Below the pieces are notes generated by a model. The model worked only from the letters and a program-made list of their open reading frames with translations. It made no database searches and was not told the DNA's origin. From NCBI GenBank assembly GCA_016785225.1, contig JAFBJZ010000613.1, positions 1 to 64,000 on the forward strand: 64,000 bases of DNA, written 5' to 3'. The DNA is from Psettodes erumei (lineage: Eukaryota > Chordata > Actinopteri > Pleuronectiformes > Psettodidae). Shown here in pieces: positions 46,570-59,440 of the stretch (positions are counted from its first letter, which is position 1; each line of letters begins with the position of its first letter). The translations under genes were made by a program, and so were the position numbers.

Positions 46570-48955
46570 GCCACATGTCCATTAGCTATTGATCAAATCA
46601 GACGAGGGGGAGCTGAGTTTGACGGATGCCCCCGCTGGGACTGACGGGAGCATCTCCCCACCTGAATGGCAGCTTGGGGGACCTTAATGTTTCTCCTTCA
46701 TCCCATTACAACGCAAATGCGCACACACACTCGGGCTAACACACATCCAGCGCTGCAGTCGTCAACCCTGCGCCGTAACCACAACCAGCAGAAAGCGAAC
46801 GTCTCCTCCACTTAGGCTAACATTTCTCCTCCTGGCTCCGTTTCCTTTTCAACCCATTTGCACCTCATCCACCCCAGACCTGGCAACCCGGCCCTGTGCA
46901 GTCACGTCGTCCAAACCAAAGGTATTTACTAGATGCACCCATCGAGCGCCATCGCCCTCCCTGCCCCCGGGGGGTGGGGGTCTAAATGGCAACAAGGCGG
47001 AGAGGCTCGGGTCCGTCTTCGCAGTCGACGATGGAGCTTCACATGTGTTTTATTCCTTAATTGAATAATGAAGCGATGAGAGAGGAGGAGAAACCGCAGC
47101 AGGACGCTGCCAGAGGAGAGAGCGTGCAGCGGGGGATGCATACTTTTAGGTTTTAAAACCACGTTTTTTAAAAAGCGCCGCCCGTCAGCGACGCTTTCAT
47201 TGTCTTCCACGTGCGCCAAGACAAAATCCCGCAACGACAGCCCCGCCTGGCCTCCGTCAGACCCCATCCATCAAGGTGGTCACAAAAGCGACCGGCTCTC
47301 TCAGTGTAGCACGGTGTTATGTAATTGAATCCATGCTTCATAATTTAGTTTGGCTGATGGAAGCCACTTGAAGCCATGTTAACTGGCATCTCCACTAATG
47401 GAGCCTCTTCGCAGTCCATCTGGCCGCCTGTTCTCTTCCCGTAACTGCTGGGATGTTTGGCCGCTGCGGACGTCTTTGTTGCTTTTTCCATCCTATTTGT
47501 ACACTGGCTCGAATTGTTTTCGAGAATGTGGCGCAACGCGGTAACAGGGAACGTCTCCAACTTACTGAACTTTAACGTCTTTGTGGATTTGCAGGTGTTT
47601 GGAAAACAGACTTTTTTTTTCGATGGAAGGACACTGTCTTCAGTCATCCTCAATGAGGACGTGACAGATAATTATTATTTTGTGTTGCAGTCAGAGAAAA
47701 GAGACACTGATGTGGAGACACTGTCCCTTTCCCCCAGCTGACCCTCAACACTGTAAAACCTGCTGGTAGTCACAGCAAACAATCAGAAAACGGAGGAAGT
47801 GTCCAATTCGACTTACAGCCTGGAAACACAGATTCCACTTTCTGGATTTTCTGATACTTCCAGCACTGTAATGGAAATGGCACGAGTTTGATTTCCGCAG
47901 ATCCTGCAGCTATCTGCTCGCAATCTGCGCCGAAATCCCCAAATGTAAATATTACACTGTGAAATAATAACAGCATCGCAGAAAAACAACTCTCAATCAA
48001 GCCGACACGTGCAGAAACGCACGGAGCAGAGACGGAGGACTCGCGGCAGAACCGAGCACAGCAGGGTCCGGCCCGTGATGACCACACCCAGGCCCAGCTG
48101 GAAACAATAAAACCCTCATACTCCTCATCTCTTTCCCTCCATCGCTGATCCGTTATGTCGCTGCCTCATCGCGCTGTTTTTTTTTTTTTTTTTTTGATCT
48201 GTATCTCTTTCCTTCTGCTTTTCCTTTCACACACACACACACACACACACCATCATCCTCCTCCTCTTCTTCCCTTTGTCTGCCTCTATCTGTTTTCTCA
48301 TCATCCTTGGGTCTCCATCGCCGCGGTAAACAGGCAGTCAGCTGGTGAGTCCTGCTCTCTGGCATGCAGGCCCCCTTTTAAAAAATAAAAGCCCGGGGAG
48401 AAACAGATGGATGTCATTTGAAGACAGACAACGCTGCAGAGATGGATTTCCAGGGGCGGGGGCCGAGAGAGGTATTTACAATTTAGCAGAAATGGCAAAT
48501 TTGGTGCCGCGACCTCTCCTGTGACACCGTCGCGTTGGTTTTCGCTCGCAATTCATCACCGCTGATCAGCAAGCGAGGGCCGCGGTGCCACAGGACCGTA
48601 GGTGAGCGCTGGATGTGATGTCAAAACAAAGCAGAGAGAGAGAGAGGACATCATCATCACCGTCTGTCAGGCCTGCACCGCTCGAGCCAATCAAAAAACA
48701 GGGAAAAACGGGCTGGAAGGACGGGAGAAGGACACAGTGATTCCAAATATTCCTGATCCACCCATCTAAGCTAAAATGAGTGTGTGTGTGTGTGTGTGTG
48801 TGGGGGGGGTGACCGACACACACCAGTGATCTGTGGCTCTTCACAGGAATTCTCCCCCACCACCACCACCACCACCCTCCCGCTCCACCCTCCGACTGTC
48901 TCGCATGACGTAACAGCATCACCGTGACTGTACTGGCATTCACATAGCAAAATCT

Positions 48956-48969
48956 GTCACCATAGCAAC
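48956..48969. promoter_or_regulatory. candidate RFX X-box
   Basis: GTCACCATAGCAAC fits GTNRCC-N2-RGYAAC exactly. Confidence 0.5.
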
Positions 48970-49072
48970 CGTTTTCTCCTCCATCCTCCTCCTCCTGCAG
49001 CGTGCCAGTAATATTTACAACCTGGGGGGGAACAAAACATCAAATGTGTAAACACAGATGACAACAAAACAA

Positions 49073-49078
<6 letters not shown>

Positions 49079-49109
<31 letters not shown>
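49079..49109. repeat. (CA)n microsatellite
   Basis: About 15 CA units between the X-box and the CpG-rich patch at 49250. Confidence 0.95.
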
Positions 49110-49110
<1 letters not shown>

Positions 49111-49249
49111 CTCCACCCACTGGTGAGGCTCCTCCCACCCCTGTCTGCATTGCACCAAAGCGAGCTGCATCTTTTTCATGGGGGGGGGGCGACTCAGCAG
49201 CATCCTGCTCCGTCTTGAAAAAAATGACGTAAAGAAAGGCTCTTTTCCG

Positions 49250-49560
49250 TCCCTTCCGTCCGCGCGTCACCATGGTTACACCCTCCGAGGACAGGAGGGG
49301 TCTGTCGCGGTTCTTCGCGGCTCGTTCGCTGCGCCTCCCGCGCGTTTACCGCAGCGCTGCGCACATACGCGTGTCATAAAGGATTACGCACCCGCGTGCC
49401 CCGGCTGGCTGGGCGGGGAGATGCGGGGGGGGGGTTACTGTGGCAGCGTGAGGTGAATCAGCATTCTGCTCACGCCGCCGTCCGCTGCAAGCGCAGCCCG
49501 GACCGCCGAGGACGAGGGCGGACGTGTCCCGAGTCCCCGCCGAAGACAGAACCCCAGGTA
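49250..49560. promoter_or_regulatory. CpG-rich patch, possible promoter
   Basis: Dense CpG (cgcgcgtcac, cccgcgcgtttaccgcagcg and more). It contains the X-box-like gtcaccatggttac (49266-49279), whose ATG is also in a strong start context on the plus strand and opens a 35-codon frame (MVTPSEDRRGLSRFFAARSL...). A plus-strand donor-like CCCAG|GTATAA is at 49557. No homologue recognised. Confidence 0.35.
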
Positions 49561-52444
49561 TAACCCCCCACCCCCGCCCCCCCGCCCCGCCCTCATGTGT
49601 AAAACATTAACCTGTCTCAGCGGGACGTATTACTTCATGGTTTAACGCCTCAGCACATCTGAACTCGCTGAGACAACACAAGCTTTACTACACAACTACA
49701 CGACCCCTTCTTTCACAAACAAACTGCAACACACAATGATGCACACATCAAATCACTATAAAAAATATATAACGTGTTTAAAGAGACAAATGCACCACAA
49801 CTCCTACATTGTGAAGAAGGATGGACCAGTTTGGACCCGAGGCTGGTCCTACATGACCCGATGATGAAAGGAATAAAAAAAAAAAAAAAAGGGGGATTTG
49901 TGCACCATGAGAGGGAGATCTGGACAAACAGTGCAGACAACATTGTACAGAACTGCCTCTATGAGGTGGACCACACCACCGTTTGAAAACGGACGGTCTT
50001 TGTGCTTAAAGTCTGGACACAGAAAGAAGCAAAACAACGTTACAGTAGAAAAGACGTCCCTCGGGGAAATATGTGCCACATAAGCACATGTGAGCACGAG
50101 GCTGATTAAAGTTCTGACATGGATCTGGAAGTTTTATGACTCTCTCTCTCCTTCCCTTCCCTTCCCTCCCTCTTTCCCGCCTCGCTCGCCGCCCTTCGGC
50201 CGCTTTCATATGCTAATGGGCTGAGCGATTGTTCGGGCCAACAGCCTGGAATTCCTCTCCACAAAGGAGAAACGGAGATGGAGGGAGAGCGCAGAGAAAA
50301 GAGACACCAGGCAATGGTGGGCTGAGGCACATCAGAGGCCAGAACCGTTCGGTTCGGTCCAGAACCCAAACACCACGGGGCCGGACAGGAGCTAATTTCA
50401 CCTCAGAGAAGAAATGTTGTTCAGCTCCTTAAATAAAACTGCTGCTGCTTTTACTTCAATTTAAATTAAATATCTTGAAGTATTCTGCAGATTAATGGAT
50501 GATGAACTATTAATATTTGCAATTAAGTCTATTCATTTAATACATGAATACTTTTAAAAATATTTTCTGCTATGTCAAAACATATATTTATTCTCTGCAG
50601 CTCTGCTATTAGATCATTTTCACTTCCTGCCTGTCTTGCGATTGTCTCTTATTCCAGTGATATGTTGGGGGGCACTGGGAGCCCGCCCTGCTGTGTTGGG
50701 TGTGGTCCATCACTACAGGGATGTCAGGGGAGGAGCCCCCCCCCAATCACACACACACACACACACTAAAAGCTCAGAGCATCCAAACAAAGAGAGAGGG
50801 GACACCGCGGTTGCAGCCGGGCCAGCCACCTCACAGCCAGAGAGCAGGTGGGCCAATTAGAGTCCCCAGGGTGCCCCCCCCCACAACACCTCCCCTCCCC
50901 AAACCCACCCAGATGCGAGCACAGCCCTGTATAATTGGTTTCCTCATCTATGAATTATTAATCCTGGTTTCTCTTTGAGGTTTTTTGGCAAAAACAGGGT
51001 TGTGACAGTCCACCCCCTGACACCCCCCCCCCCGACCCCCACCCAGTGCCATGTTAAAGCATGGACAAGAGTGCACACACCCTCATGATCTCATGTGTCA
51101 TATTTGATGCTCGAACCCATGTTGGGGCACAGAAGAGTCACGCTGACAGTGTTTCAGCTGAAGTGTAAGAAACTCCTGTTTCACACGGAGCCAGATTACT
51201 GTGCGAAAATGTTTGTTATTCCAGTGTCTCGATTATTCCCGCATCAATCGTATAATCCCCTTCCACCTCCGAACAGTTTAGTGATTCCTCGTTCGATGAC
51301 CTGACTGATGCTTACTGTTCGTGAGACGAGATCAAACAATACCGGGCGCATTAAGACTGTGGCCTCTTCTCTTGTTGATTCCCTCTCCGTCTCACACCAG
51401 GTGTTGGCCTGTAAATATTTCATGAGGGCCTCGCCGCCACCCGGCCAGCGCACAAAGGTCGTTTTGAGCGCGAGGGAGCGGCGGCGGCTCTCTGGAAACA
51501 GAGGCCTATCAGTCCCCGGCTCGGGACGCAAACAATTTTCAGCGCTGCTAAAATTAAATTAGGGGAAGGGGCAGGCCAGAGAGCAGCGCCGCCGCATTGC
51601 TCCGGCACGGCACGACTTCTTTACTCCTCACATCAGACATTCCATGGCGAAATGAAAAAGGGGAGGTGTTGGGGGGCAGGAAACAATGAGCTGTCTGTGC
51701 GAGCATCCAGTGGAGAAGCCAAAAAGGCATGTCGGAGATATGAAGTGGGTGCCAAGTCTGTGCATATAGAGACAAATGGATGCACACAAAGAGCGCAGTA
51801 TGACGGACTCATCCGCTCCATGGAGGCCAACACAAGTCAGCGCAGAAAGCCCGTGACCTTTGCACCCTCGTACTTAACACATCAGCCCGTTAAACAGAGC
51901 CCAGACCCCGCTGTTTTACCAACTGGCCTCTGATCTGAAAACTGATACGCATGAATATTTTCAACAGCTTCAGATTACATCTAAGCAACGAGCGTTGATC
52001 TGCGCCGCGGCCCAAGGAGCGTCCGTTCTGTCGCTCGACCAGACGAAAATCCAGTTTAGCACCGCGCCACCTGAGGCTGCACGAGGAGCTCGGCGTGCAG
52101 GAGCGGGGACGCTCGGAGGTCAGCGTGCCGGGCGCGCCGCAGTCTCCGGTTCCACACTGCACTCGTGAATGAACGCCGGCTATTAATACCCGAGATGTCA
52201 GGGATGCCTTTCCTGCAGGAGCTCCGGGGAGCAACAGGGGACAGAGGAGAGCGAGCTCGTAAAAAGGAGACGCATTACACACTGTTATAACTGCCTCTGT
52301 AAAGGGTGTAGGATGGCTGGATGTTGCACACCCCTCCACCGTTAATCTCTCTGCCCCGGTTTCCTGTCAAGTCCTATTGCTCTCAATAAAATGATACAAA
52401 AAAAAACTTCTCGAAAGACCAAAAAATAAACGGGCACCACTGAC
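49561..52444. other. upstream DNA without a recognised gene
   Basis: Contains C and A homopolymer runs and short CA tracts; no exon recognised. Confidence 0.65.
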
Positions 52445-52528
52445 CTGATTGTTCCAGGCGCAGTACAGATCGCAGATCAGGCTCCAGTTGTTGTTAAGCA
52501 CGCAGTCGAGAACTTTAAGATGAGCCAT
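52445..52528 (-). CDS. arhgap21: candidate distal alternative first exon of arhgap21 (28 codons)
   Basis: ATG at 52528-52526 sits in an optimal start context (AAAATGG) and opens MAHLKVLDCVLNNNWSLICD then LYCAWNNQ, ending at CAG|GTCAGT in phase 0, the phase needed to join arhgap21 exon 2. The peptide has a protein-like pattern with four Cys and two Trp. Immediately upstream on this strand is a CpG-rich stretch (52540-52700) and, at 52878-52891, an RFX-like palindrome. It could instead be the first exon of an unrelated minus-strand gene or a chance frame. I recall no named match. Confidence 0.4.
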
Positions 52529-52900
52529 TTTACGTTTCACCCCTCAGCTGCGAGCGCTACACCCCCGCCGTGCCACCGCCGGGACGAAGAGGAGGGCGCG
52601 AGGAGGCGAGAGGGGAATCATCTGCAGGAGGCGAAGGGTGCATCTCTGCGCTCCGTGCAGGCATCCCGTCAGCAGCGGCCGTCGCCCCCGCCGCGCATCA
52701 CTAATGACGTTTTAATGAGTCACGCTGCACATGAAAAGCCCAGAGAGTTATCTTATGCATAACATTAAAAAAAGAAGAAAAAAAAAACAGCCGTCCCAGC
52801 AGAGGAGAGCAGCAGAAAGGAATGATCAGCAGCACGGTGCAGAAAAGTCCACCTGGGTGTCGATGTGCAGGACAGACGTCACCATGGTTACGCAGCAAAA
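52529..52900 (-). promoter_or_regulatory. possible promoter of the distal first exon
   Basis: CpG-rich 52540-52700 (acccccgccgtgccaccgcc, gccgtcgcccccgccgcgc) followed upstream by GTCACCATGGTTAC at 52878-52891, identical to the 14-mer at 49266-49279. Layout suits a minus-strand promoter; no TATA box seen. Confidence 0.35.
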
Positions 52901-55900
52901 TGCAGACTGAAAGACGATGCGTGTTTTCTCGTCACCTAGCTCTGCATTTTGGGACGCATCCCCTCTCTCTTTTAATCCTCTCTGCCTCTGTCTCTGTCCC
53001 CGTCTCTCCCCCCGTCCCGGCGTGTCGTCCCGGCCGCCCGTGCCTCCCTGTGCTCGTCTCTGCAGCGGTGCCAGGCAGAGGCAGCCTCACTAAATCAACA
53101 CGCGTCTGGCCGCAATGCAGGCGAGGGCCGGGGACGGGATGAGCTCCCTCGTCTCTGTCGGAGCGTTAAAGTTCGAACACATCGAACACATTTAACGCCT
53201 TGTTTACGGGGTCCTGTGAAGACAGCGGAGAGGACTGTGCAAGCTCAAACTCCACTGATTCTGCAGATTCCTGCAGCGCAACTTATTTTTTCATTACTCT
53301 GCAAAAAAAAATAAAAAATCTTCACTCTCCTTGGGATGACTCCTAAAAGACAAGAGGAGTGCCGCAGCCGCCCCCACCACCACCACCACCACCACGGAGC
53401 AAAGTGCCCCCCATCGGAAGTCAGCTCCCCTACGTAAACGAAAGCACCGTTAAAGACTTCCTCTCGCCGTGGGACGTTTCGGGAGAGGCAAAAATGCCGG
53501 AAATGCACGAAGAGAGAATTAGGGAAGTACTGGACGCCAGTAAAGAGTTGTCTGGGCTGGTTTATGTTCCCTCCACCCTTTGATGCTGCGTGACGTCCAG
53601 ATGGTTGCGATTGTGACATTGGCTGCCAGGCAGCTTCATCAGAGAGACGCGCCGCTTCCGAGGGAACTTTGCACGAGTAACGCCGCGACCAATTAGAGGC
53701 GAGGAGCGGCCCGAGGTGGGGTTTAAGATATTCATAAATCTTTAATAACCCCTCAGTGCTACGTGTCACTCATAATCTTTACCAGAGAGGTGTCGAATCT
53801 TGGGTGACAACTGGGAGGACATGATAGAGATACATCACAAAAAGACAAGACGCCGCGTGAGGTCAGGAGGCTACACACACAGTGTGGTCGGAAAGGTCGC
53901 ACACTGAGCAGACATGGCAACCCTGGGGCCCCACAAACACGCTATCACAAGACCAGTTGGGGTTTAAAACTGCCTGTTGCTTTCCATAACTTGGGAGGCC
54001 TCGGCCTCCGCTGTCGGACGTAACAGACGCAACTTAATCTGTAAAATATTCCTCATCAAAACAAACAGTTGTGTGTTGTTTGTGCAGCCATCACTTTGGT
54101 CCAGATCATGTTGGAACGATTTAAAAAAGGAAAAATGCTGAATTAATAGGATGCAAATGTGGGAATAACACATACAAAGTGAGCCGCCGTGACATCATGC
54201 AACATGTGTACGAGCTGCTGCGACACCATCACAGGCCAGCGGAGAGTAGAAGCATGCGCCTCACCCCCTCGATGAAGCCAATATAATCCAATCAATTGTG
54301 AGTTATGGATCTCGTGGCGTTCTCTGGACACGCACACACACGGCCAGTGCCACACACCAGCATTCAAAACAACACGACAACAGAGACTGCTCGCCTGTTT
54401 CACGGATGTTTCGCTCGTTTCACTGGCCGAGAAGAGACGGAGACATGTCATGTGGGGGCTGGAGAAGAAAGGAAGTTGTTGCACATGAGTCGACCGCCTG
54501 ATCTGAAACCTAAAATATTCAGCTAACAATGATAGAAAACAGCAAATTGTCACATCGTTGAAGAAACAACAACACTACAAGCTGACAAACACTTTCTGAC
54601 TCTCGTTTGCTCCTCATGAATCCTCATTCATATTTCTAAAATGATCCCGCTCATGTTTTCAAGACTCATGAGTCTTTTTTTTTGATGACACACCGAGTCT
54701 CCAGTGGTTCTTCCAGCAGAAACTGCTCGGCCACGTCGAAGTGGAGATTATAGAGAGATGACAGGAAGCAGTGCTGCCATCCATTCATGAAATCTGTCCT
54801 TCATCGGGGCGCGCTTGTTCGTTTCCACTGCTGATGCCGACAGGAAATCATGTGGTTTCCTGCCCGGACCTCAAAGCGGGTTGGTCCCGATAACGCCCGG
54901 GTTCTGCTCACCCACGCTTGGTTGTGCTAAGTTTTACATGCACAAGATAAAATTTCGGACGTGAAGATTTAACATCGCCTCAGTCTTTACGTTCAACATC
55001 TACCAGCTGCGATACGTTTCGCAATCTGTGGTGTTTTAAAGCCCGGGGGGGGGCGGGGGCGTCCAATGTGACGGGAAGGAGGAGGAGGAGGAGCGTGAAG
55101 ATCAGAAACTCAGAAATGAGCTATGTAGATAAACGGAGCGCTTTGTGCGGCCCAGTGTATGTCACGTCTCGGAGCCAGAGACGGAGACAGACAGGGGGCT
55201 GGGGGGGTGACGGAGATGCCTCGGGCATGTGTAATGGATAGTGTCTCAGCCTCACTGAGCATTAGACTGGTTCTGTTCTGCCTGCCTGCATCTACGACCC
55301 CCACCTCCCCCCGAACTGCAGCCTCTCACCATCTTCTCTCTGGAGGGGGGGGGGCATCCAGAAAGAAGAGGCTGGGACACTGAGCCAATTGGCAGAAGAG
55401 AGGACAAAAAATAAGAAGAGAAAGAAGAAGAAGAAGTAAAAGGGGTGGCAAACTGTTTAACGTCACACCCCCGCCGTCTCCCTCGACACATCCCTCCACC
55501 CATCAGCCATCCACGCTCAAGGCCGCTGGAATAATGGCGTCTGGTGCGACCGCAGCCGGCCTGGGCTCTCAGCAGACAGAGGGATGACACGCAGAGGAGC
55601 CACGCTGAGCACCAACGTCACCCCCTCCATCAGAGGAAAAGATAAGGGGCCGCCCCACGCACACACACACACACCCACGCACAAGCACACACACACACAC
55701 ACACACACGTGCTTTCTGGCCGACCTTGACTCTGGCACGCCGCACGTGCCGATTTCCTCTTTTGTCTTTTTCCAGGAAAAAAAAAAACTGGACCAGAAGC
55801 TGGGAGGTTTGATTCTGACCAGAGATGCCAGAGGCTCGGGCCGGCTTCAGTTTGAGGCCGATAAAACTGCGAGGCAGATCTGGTGCTTCCAGAAGTGGGG

Positions 55901-57310
55901 GAAACCCCCTCTGGACTTCTGGACGTCCACCCCGTCCGACCAGGTCACGTCCAGGTCAGCGTCTCGAACCCCGGCGTGCTGCACCAGACACATTTGCTTT
56001 TCAAATGTATGCAAATCACAGCGCTGCTCTGACAACCAGGCGGAGAAGGTGTTAGTTTTCTGTCAGTGACTAAAATAAACCGTAAGTTCAAGTGAAACCA
56101 GTTTAATGAGGATCTGGGAGGTGGAGCAGGAGATTGGAGTCGATGCTGAGATCGTGTTTCCTCTCACACGGCACAAACTGACCGTCACCGCGTTCCCCGA
56201 CCCCCTTTAATGACAGCGACCTGACGGATGTTCATCTGGGCGATTCAGGAGAACAGTGATTCCAGCACAGTGACCCCCCTTTCCCCGCGTCTTTCCACGG
56301 GTTAAATATAGCATGGCTGAAAACACGCGGGAATAGAGGGCGGGTGAAAGGCGAGCATGTAGCTTGGTGGTGTGTGTGGTGGTGGTGGGGGGGGGGTTGG
56401 AGTTGGGAGGGGCTATATTTAGAGCAAAGCAAAGAGCATCGGCAGCGCTCGCAGCTCCGCCATTGGTGTGGTCCTGCCCAGCATGAACGAGGGCGGCGAT
56501 CGATACGCCGGAGTTTCCCCCGCTCCTCTCCTCTCTTTCACTCGTTTCGGCAACGCAGCTTTTTATTTCAGACCCAAAAGTCATTTGAAACTGAAAACAT
56601 AAAAGTGAAACTGAGCGAGGAAGAGCCAAAGATAACCAGCGAAACCGTGAGCACCAACCGGCTCCTGTCTCAAGATGCAACTCACAGTCGTCTGTTTTCA
56701 CCACCACATGTTGTTTTGTCCAAAACCCAACGAGTAACAAACCCTAAATCATCACACTGGAGCAGCTCGACACGAGACTCCAGTCACAAACACTAAAGAA
56801 TCCACTTTTCTCCCTCAAACTGACGCTGGTTGGACAAAAACAAGACGTGAGACTTACACATTAAATGATAAAAAAAAACGATGGTCTCATCCCTGCTGTG
56901 ATTCTACCAACGAGAAAGTCCATCGTTTTTTTTTTTAAGCCTCAGCTGCTTCATAACTGCTGGTGTCAGTGTGACAGCAGGTCCAGAGAGGGAGGGAATG
57001 TGAATGAGGCCAAGGCGGGGGGGGGGGCAGACGTTATACACGTGGGGTGTTTTTCTCTTAATGACTGGGGGCAGCTGTGCCTAAATTACCCCAGCGTTGC
57101 TACCATCGCTTTGACAGTAGCAGGGTGTGTGTGTGTGTGTGTGTGTGTGGGGGGGGTCTTTGAGAAGACACTCCTTGCAGTCTCCCTCATTAGCAGGCCG
57201 GGATGATGCATGGGAGGGGGGAGAGGGGAGCCTCATCCCGCCTGGGGTCCACTCTCATCGGACCCTGGGGGGGTGGGGGCAGCAGCAGTTCATAAGCAGC
57301 GACACCCCCC

Positions 57311-57345
<35 letters not shown>

Positions 57346-57657
57346 TGACTCACTTCTTCTGCAGCAATGCAGAGATGTGCTGCAGAACTTTGTGTGCAAC
57401 CACGCACCTGCTAACTCCAGCTTACTGTCCTTATCCTGACACTGGCCCCTGTTTTACAGCCAGTAAAGTTGAACCCCCCCAAAAAAAACAATCTTCATCA
57501 AAGCTGGAGAAGGAGCGTGTGCTCAGCAGCCGGCAGTTCTTCTTTAGTTTTAATCAGTGCAGGAAAGTTGAGTGTTGTTGAAGGGAAACATTTATTAGAT
57601 TGGAGAAACGGATGTGAGGAGGGAAACCCGCGCTGCTGCCAGAGAGAAGACAGAGAG

Positions 57658-57660
<3 letters not shown>

Positions 57661-57729
<69 letters not shown>
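57661..57729. repeat. (AG)n microsatellite, ~34 units
   Basis: 69-bp near-perfect AG run; a homopurine tract that could form H-DNA. Confidence 0.98.
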
Positions 57730-57733
<4 letters not shown>

Positions 57734-57933
57734 AAGAGAGAAGAAGTCTCCCAGTTTCAGGACGACTCCCTTTATCTCAGCGATCATCTCACTATCTTCA
57801 TCAGCCACCAAGAAAACAAACTTTCAGCGATGCAGATGTTCAGCTCCCACAAACAATAATCCTCCTTTTACTTCTAATTAGGATCTATTTTTTAAACACG
57901 AGCGCACACCTGTCGCTCCCATCACTCCCCCCC

Positions 57934-57939
<6 letters not shown>

Positions 57940-57978
<39 letters not shown>
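57940..57978. repeat. (CA)n microsatellite
   Basis: About 19 CA units following a C-rich run. Confidence 0.97.
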
Positions 57979-57980
<2 letters not shown>

Positions 57981-59220
57981 CCAAAGATTGATGCTGCCCA
58001 TCTTCCGCTAGTTCTGACACAGTAAGAGGATTACAGCACAGGCAGCACTGCTGCCATTTTTTTGATGATGGATTAATCCAAAACATGCCACCGCTGCAGT
58101 GCTGTTATGACATGCACAGAGCCTCGCTGCTGGACTACAATGATGATGATGATGATGTAACAGCTGAAGCTGCCGTGCGTAAGAGGAAGAGGATGAGCTC
58201 TGCCTTGTGCCACTTTTCAGCGTTTGGCATGCAGACCTGTAGAAGGACCTGGTACAACACTCAGTGTGTGCACTTAACCAGCTGTCAGTGAGTGACCGGC
58301 TCACACAGCACGACACGCTTCACAACTTGTCACGAGTTTTCTGGAAGTGAGGACAACCTCTGAAACGCTGCCTGATGTTTGCTCCACATCTGCACCCACT
58401 CAACGTGCAAGCACTTTGCTCTCCACTAAAGCAGCACAGAGCTTCCACTGTGTCACAAACGCACTTCATGTATCACCAGATACCTGTGAATACACCGAGC
58501 ACACGTCTTACCTCACAAGACGGAGTTACGGCTCTGTGTTTGCTCCCCTCATTGTCCTGCAGTGATTCAGTCCGACGTGCTGCCATCATTTCATTTCAAA
58601 CCACAGAGGAGGAGGAGGAGGAAGAAGTCCTTTAGAGCCCACATCGAGGTGAGGAGGATGAAGCCAAAAAAAAAAAGAGAAAAAGGGTCCTAATCCACAC
58701 CGTCCTCTTTCTTCATGTCCATCAGTGGATGAAATCTAGGCTGGAAAACAGAGTGGAAACACATGTACAGTGTTGTGGTTCACTGAGCCAAACTCTGGTG
58801 ACATTTTTCACGTCCTTACCTGGACTAACAGTACTTTGCATCTCAGCACAGCACGAGAGCAATGACAAGATAACTGACATGCACTTTTGAGGAGAAAAAG
58901 AAAACACTAAAGCCGTCAACATGTCCCATCAAAGCTCAAGAGAGCCTCGATTTACGATGGGCCTGGTCATCCAAGGACATCCAGGCCTTAACATCTTAAC
59001 TGTCCCAGCGCTAAATGAGGAATGCTATTCAGATGATGCTGACAGAACGATAACTCCGCCAAGCTCTTCAAATCTGTGGCACAACGCAAGGTCAACGGCG
59101 CTGCACGAGTTCACGCTTCTTCTGCAGCCACGTCAGTGCAGAGTGACTGGCAGGTGCGCGGCCGAGGGCATCCTGCAAACCTTCATTAACAACACCTGTA
59201 GGGTCACATGCACACAGGAG

Positions 59221-59222
<2 letters not shown>

Positions 59223-59253
<31 letters not shown>
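59223..59253. repeat. (TG)n microsatellite
   Basis: About 15 TG units. Confidence 0.95.
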
Positions 59254-59256
<3 letters not shown>

Positions 59257-59368
59257 GGGAACGTGCACAACAAGACGATACGCATTTCACTGCGTGAAAG
59301 GACCACACCAGCCATCATGAATCAAGCCTATATATAAACAGGGTGGGCTACTAAATGCCCCCTCCTCC

Positions 59369-59381
59369 TCCCTCCCTCCCT

Positions 59382-59438
<57 letters not shown>
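59369..59438. repeat. (CCCT)n and (CT)n compound microsatellite
   Basis: A CCCT tetranucleotide tract passes into a ~50-bp CT run; a pyrimidine tract of about 80 bases in total. Confidence 0.97.

Positions 59439-59440
<2 letters not shown>

Larger units (their letters stand above)
36597..48955. other. upstream DNA without a recognised gene
   Basis: About 12 kb with many microsatellites (TG at 36871-36893, CA at 39837-39860, TG at 43292-43324, CA at 43440-43468, TG at 46536-46567, CA at 48229-48251, a T run at 48177-48195) and a 21-bp direct duplication at about 37795-37837 (gttgaagggaaaagttgcc). Open frames here are short, overlap on both strands and show no recognisable motif. Confidence 0.65.

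Noticed and set aside
47457..47741. 94-residue plus-strand frame (MAAADVFVAF...)
   Set aside because: Opposite strand is equally open, start context is ordinary and no family is recognised; kept only as a possible conserved non-coding stretch.
55584..56069. 161-residue plus-strand frame after an acceptor-like site
   Set aside because: Begins in CA repeats, has no recognisable motif and no exon partner.
57469..58011. 180-residue plus-strand frame
   Set aside because: It is a read through the (AG)n and (CA)n microsatellites, giving Arg-Glu and Thr-His repeats.
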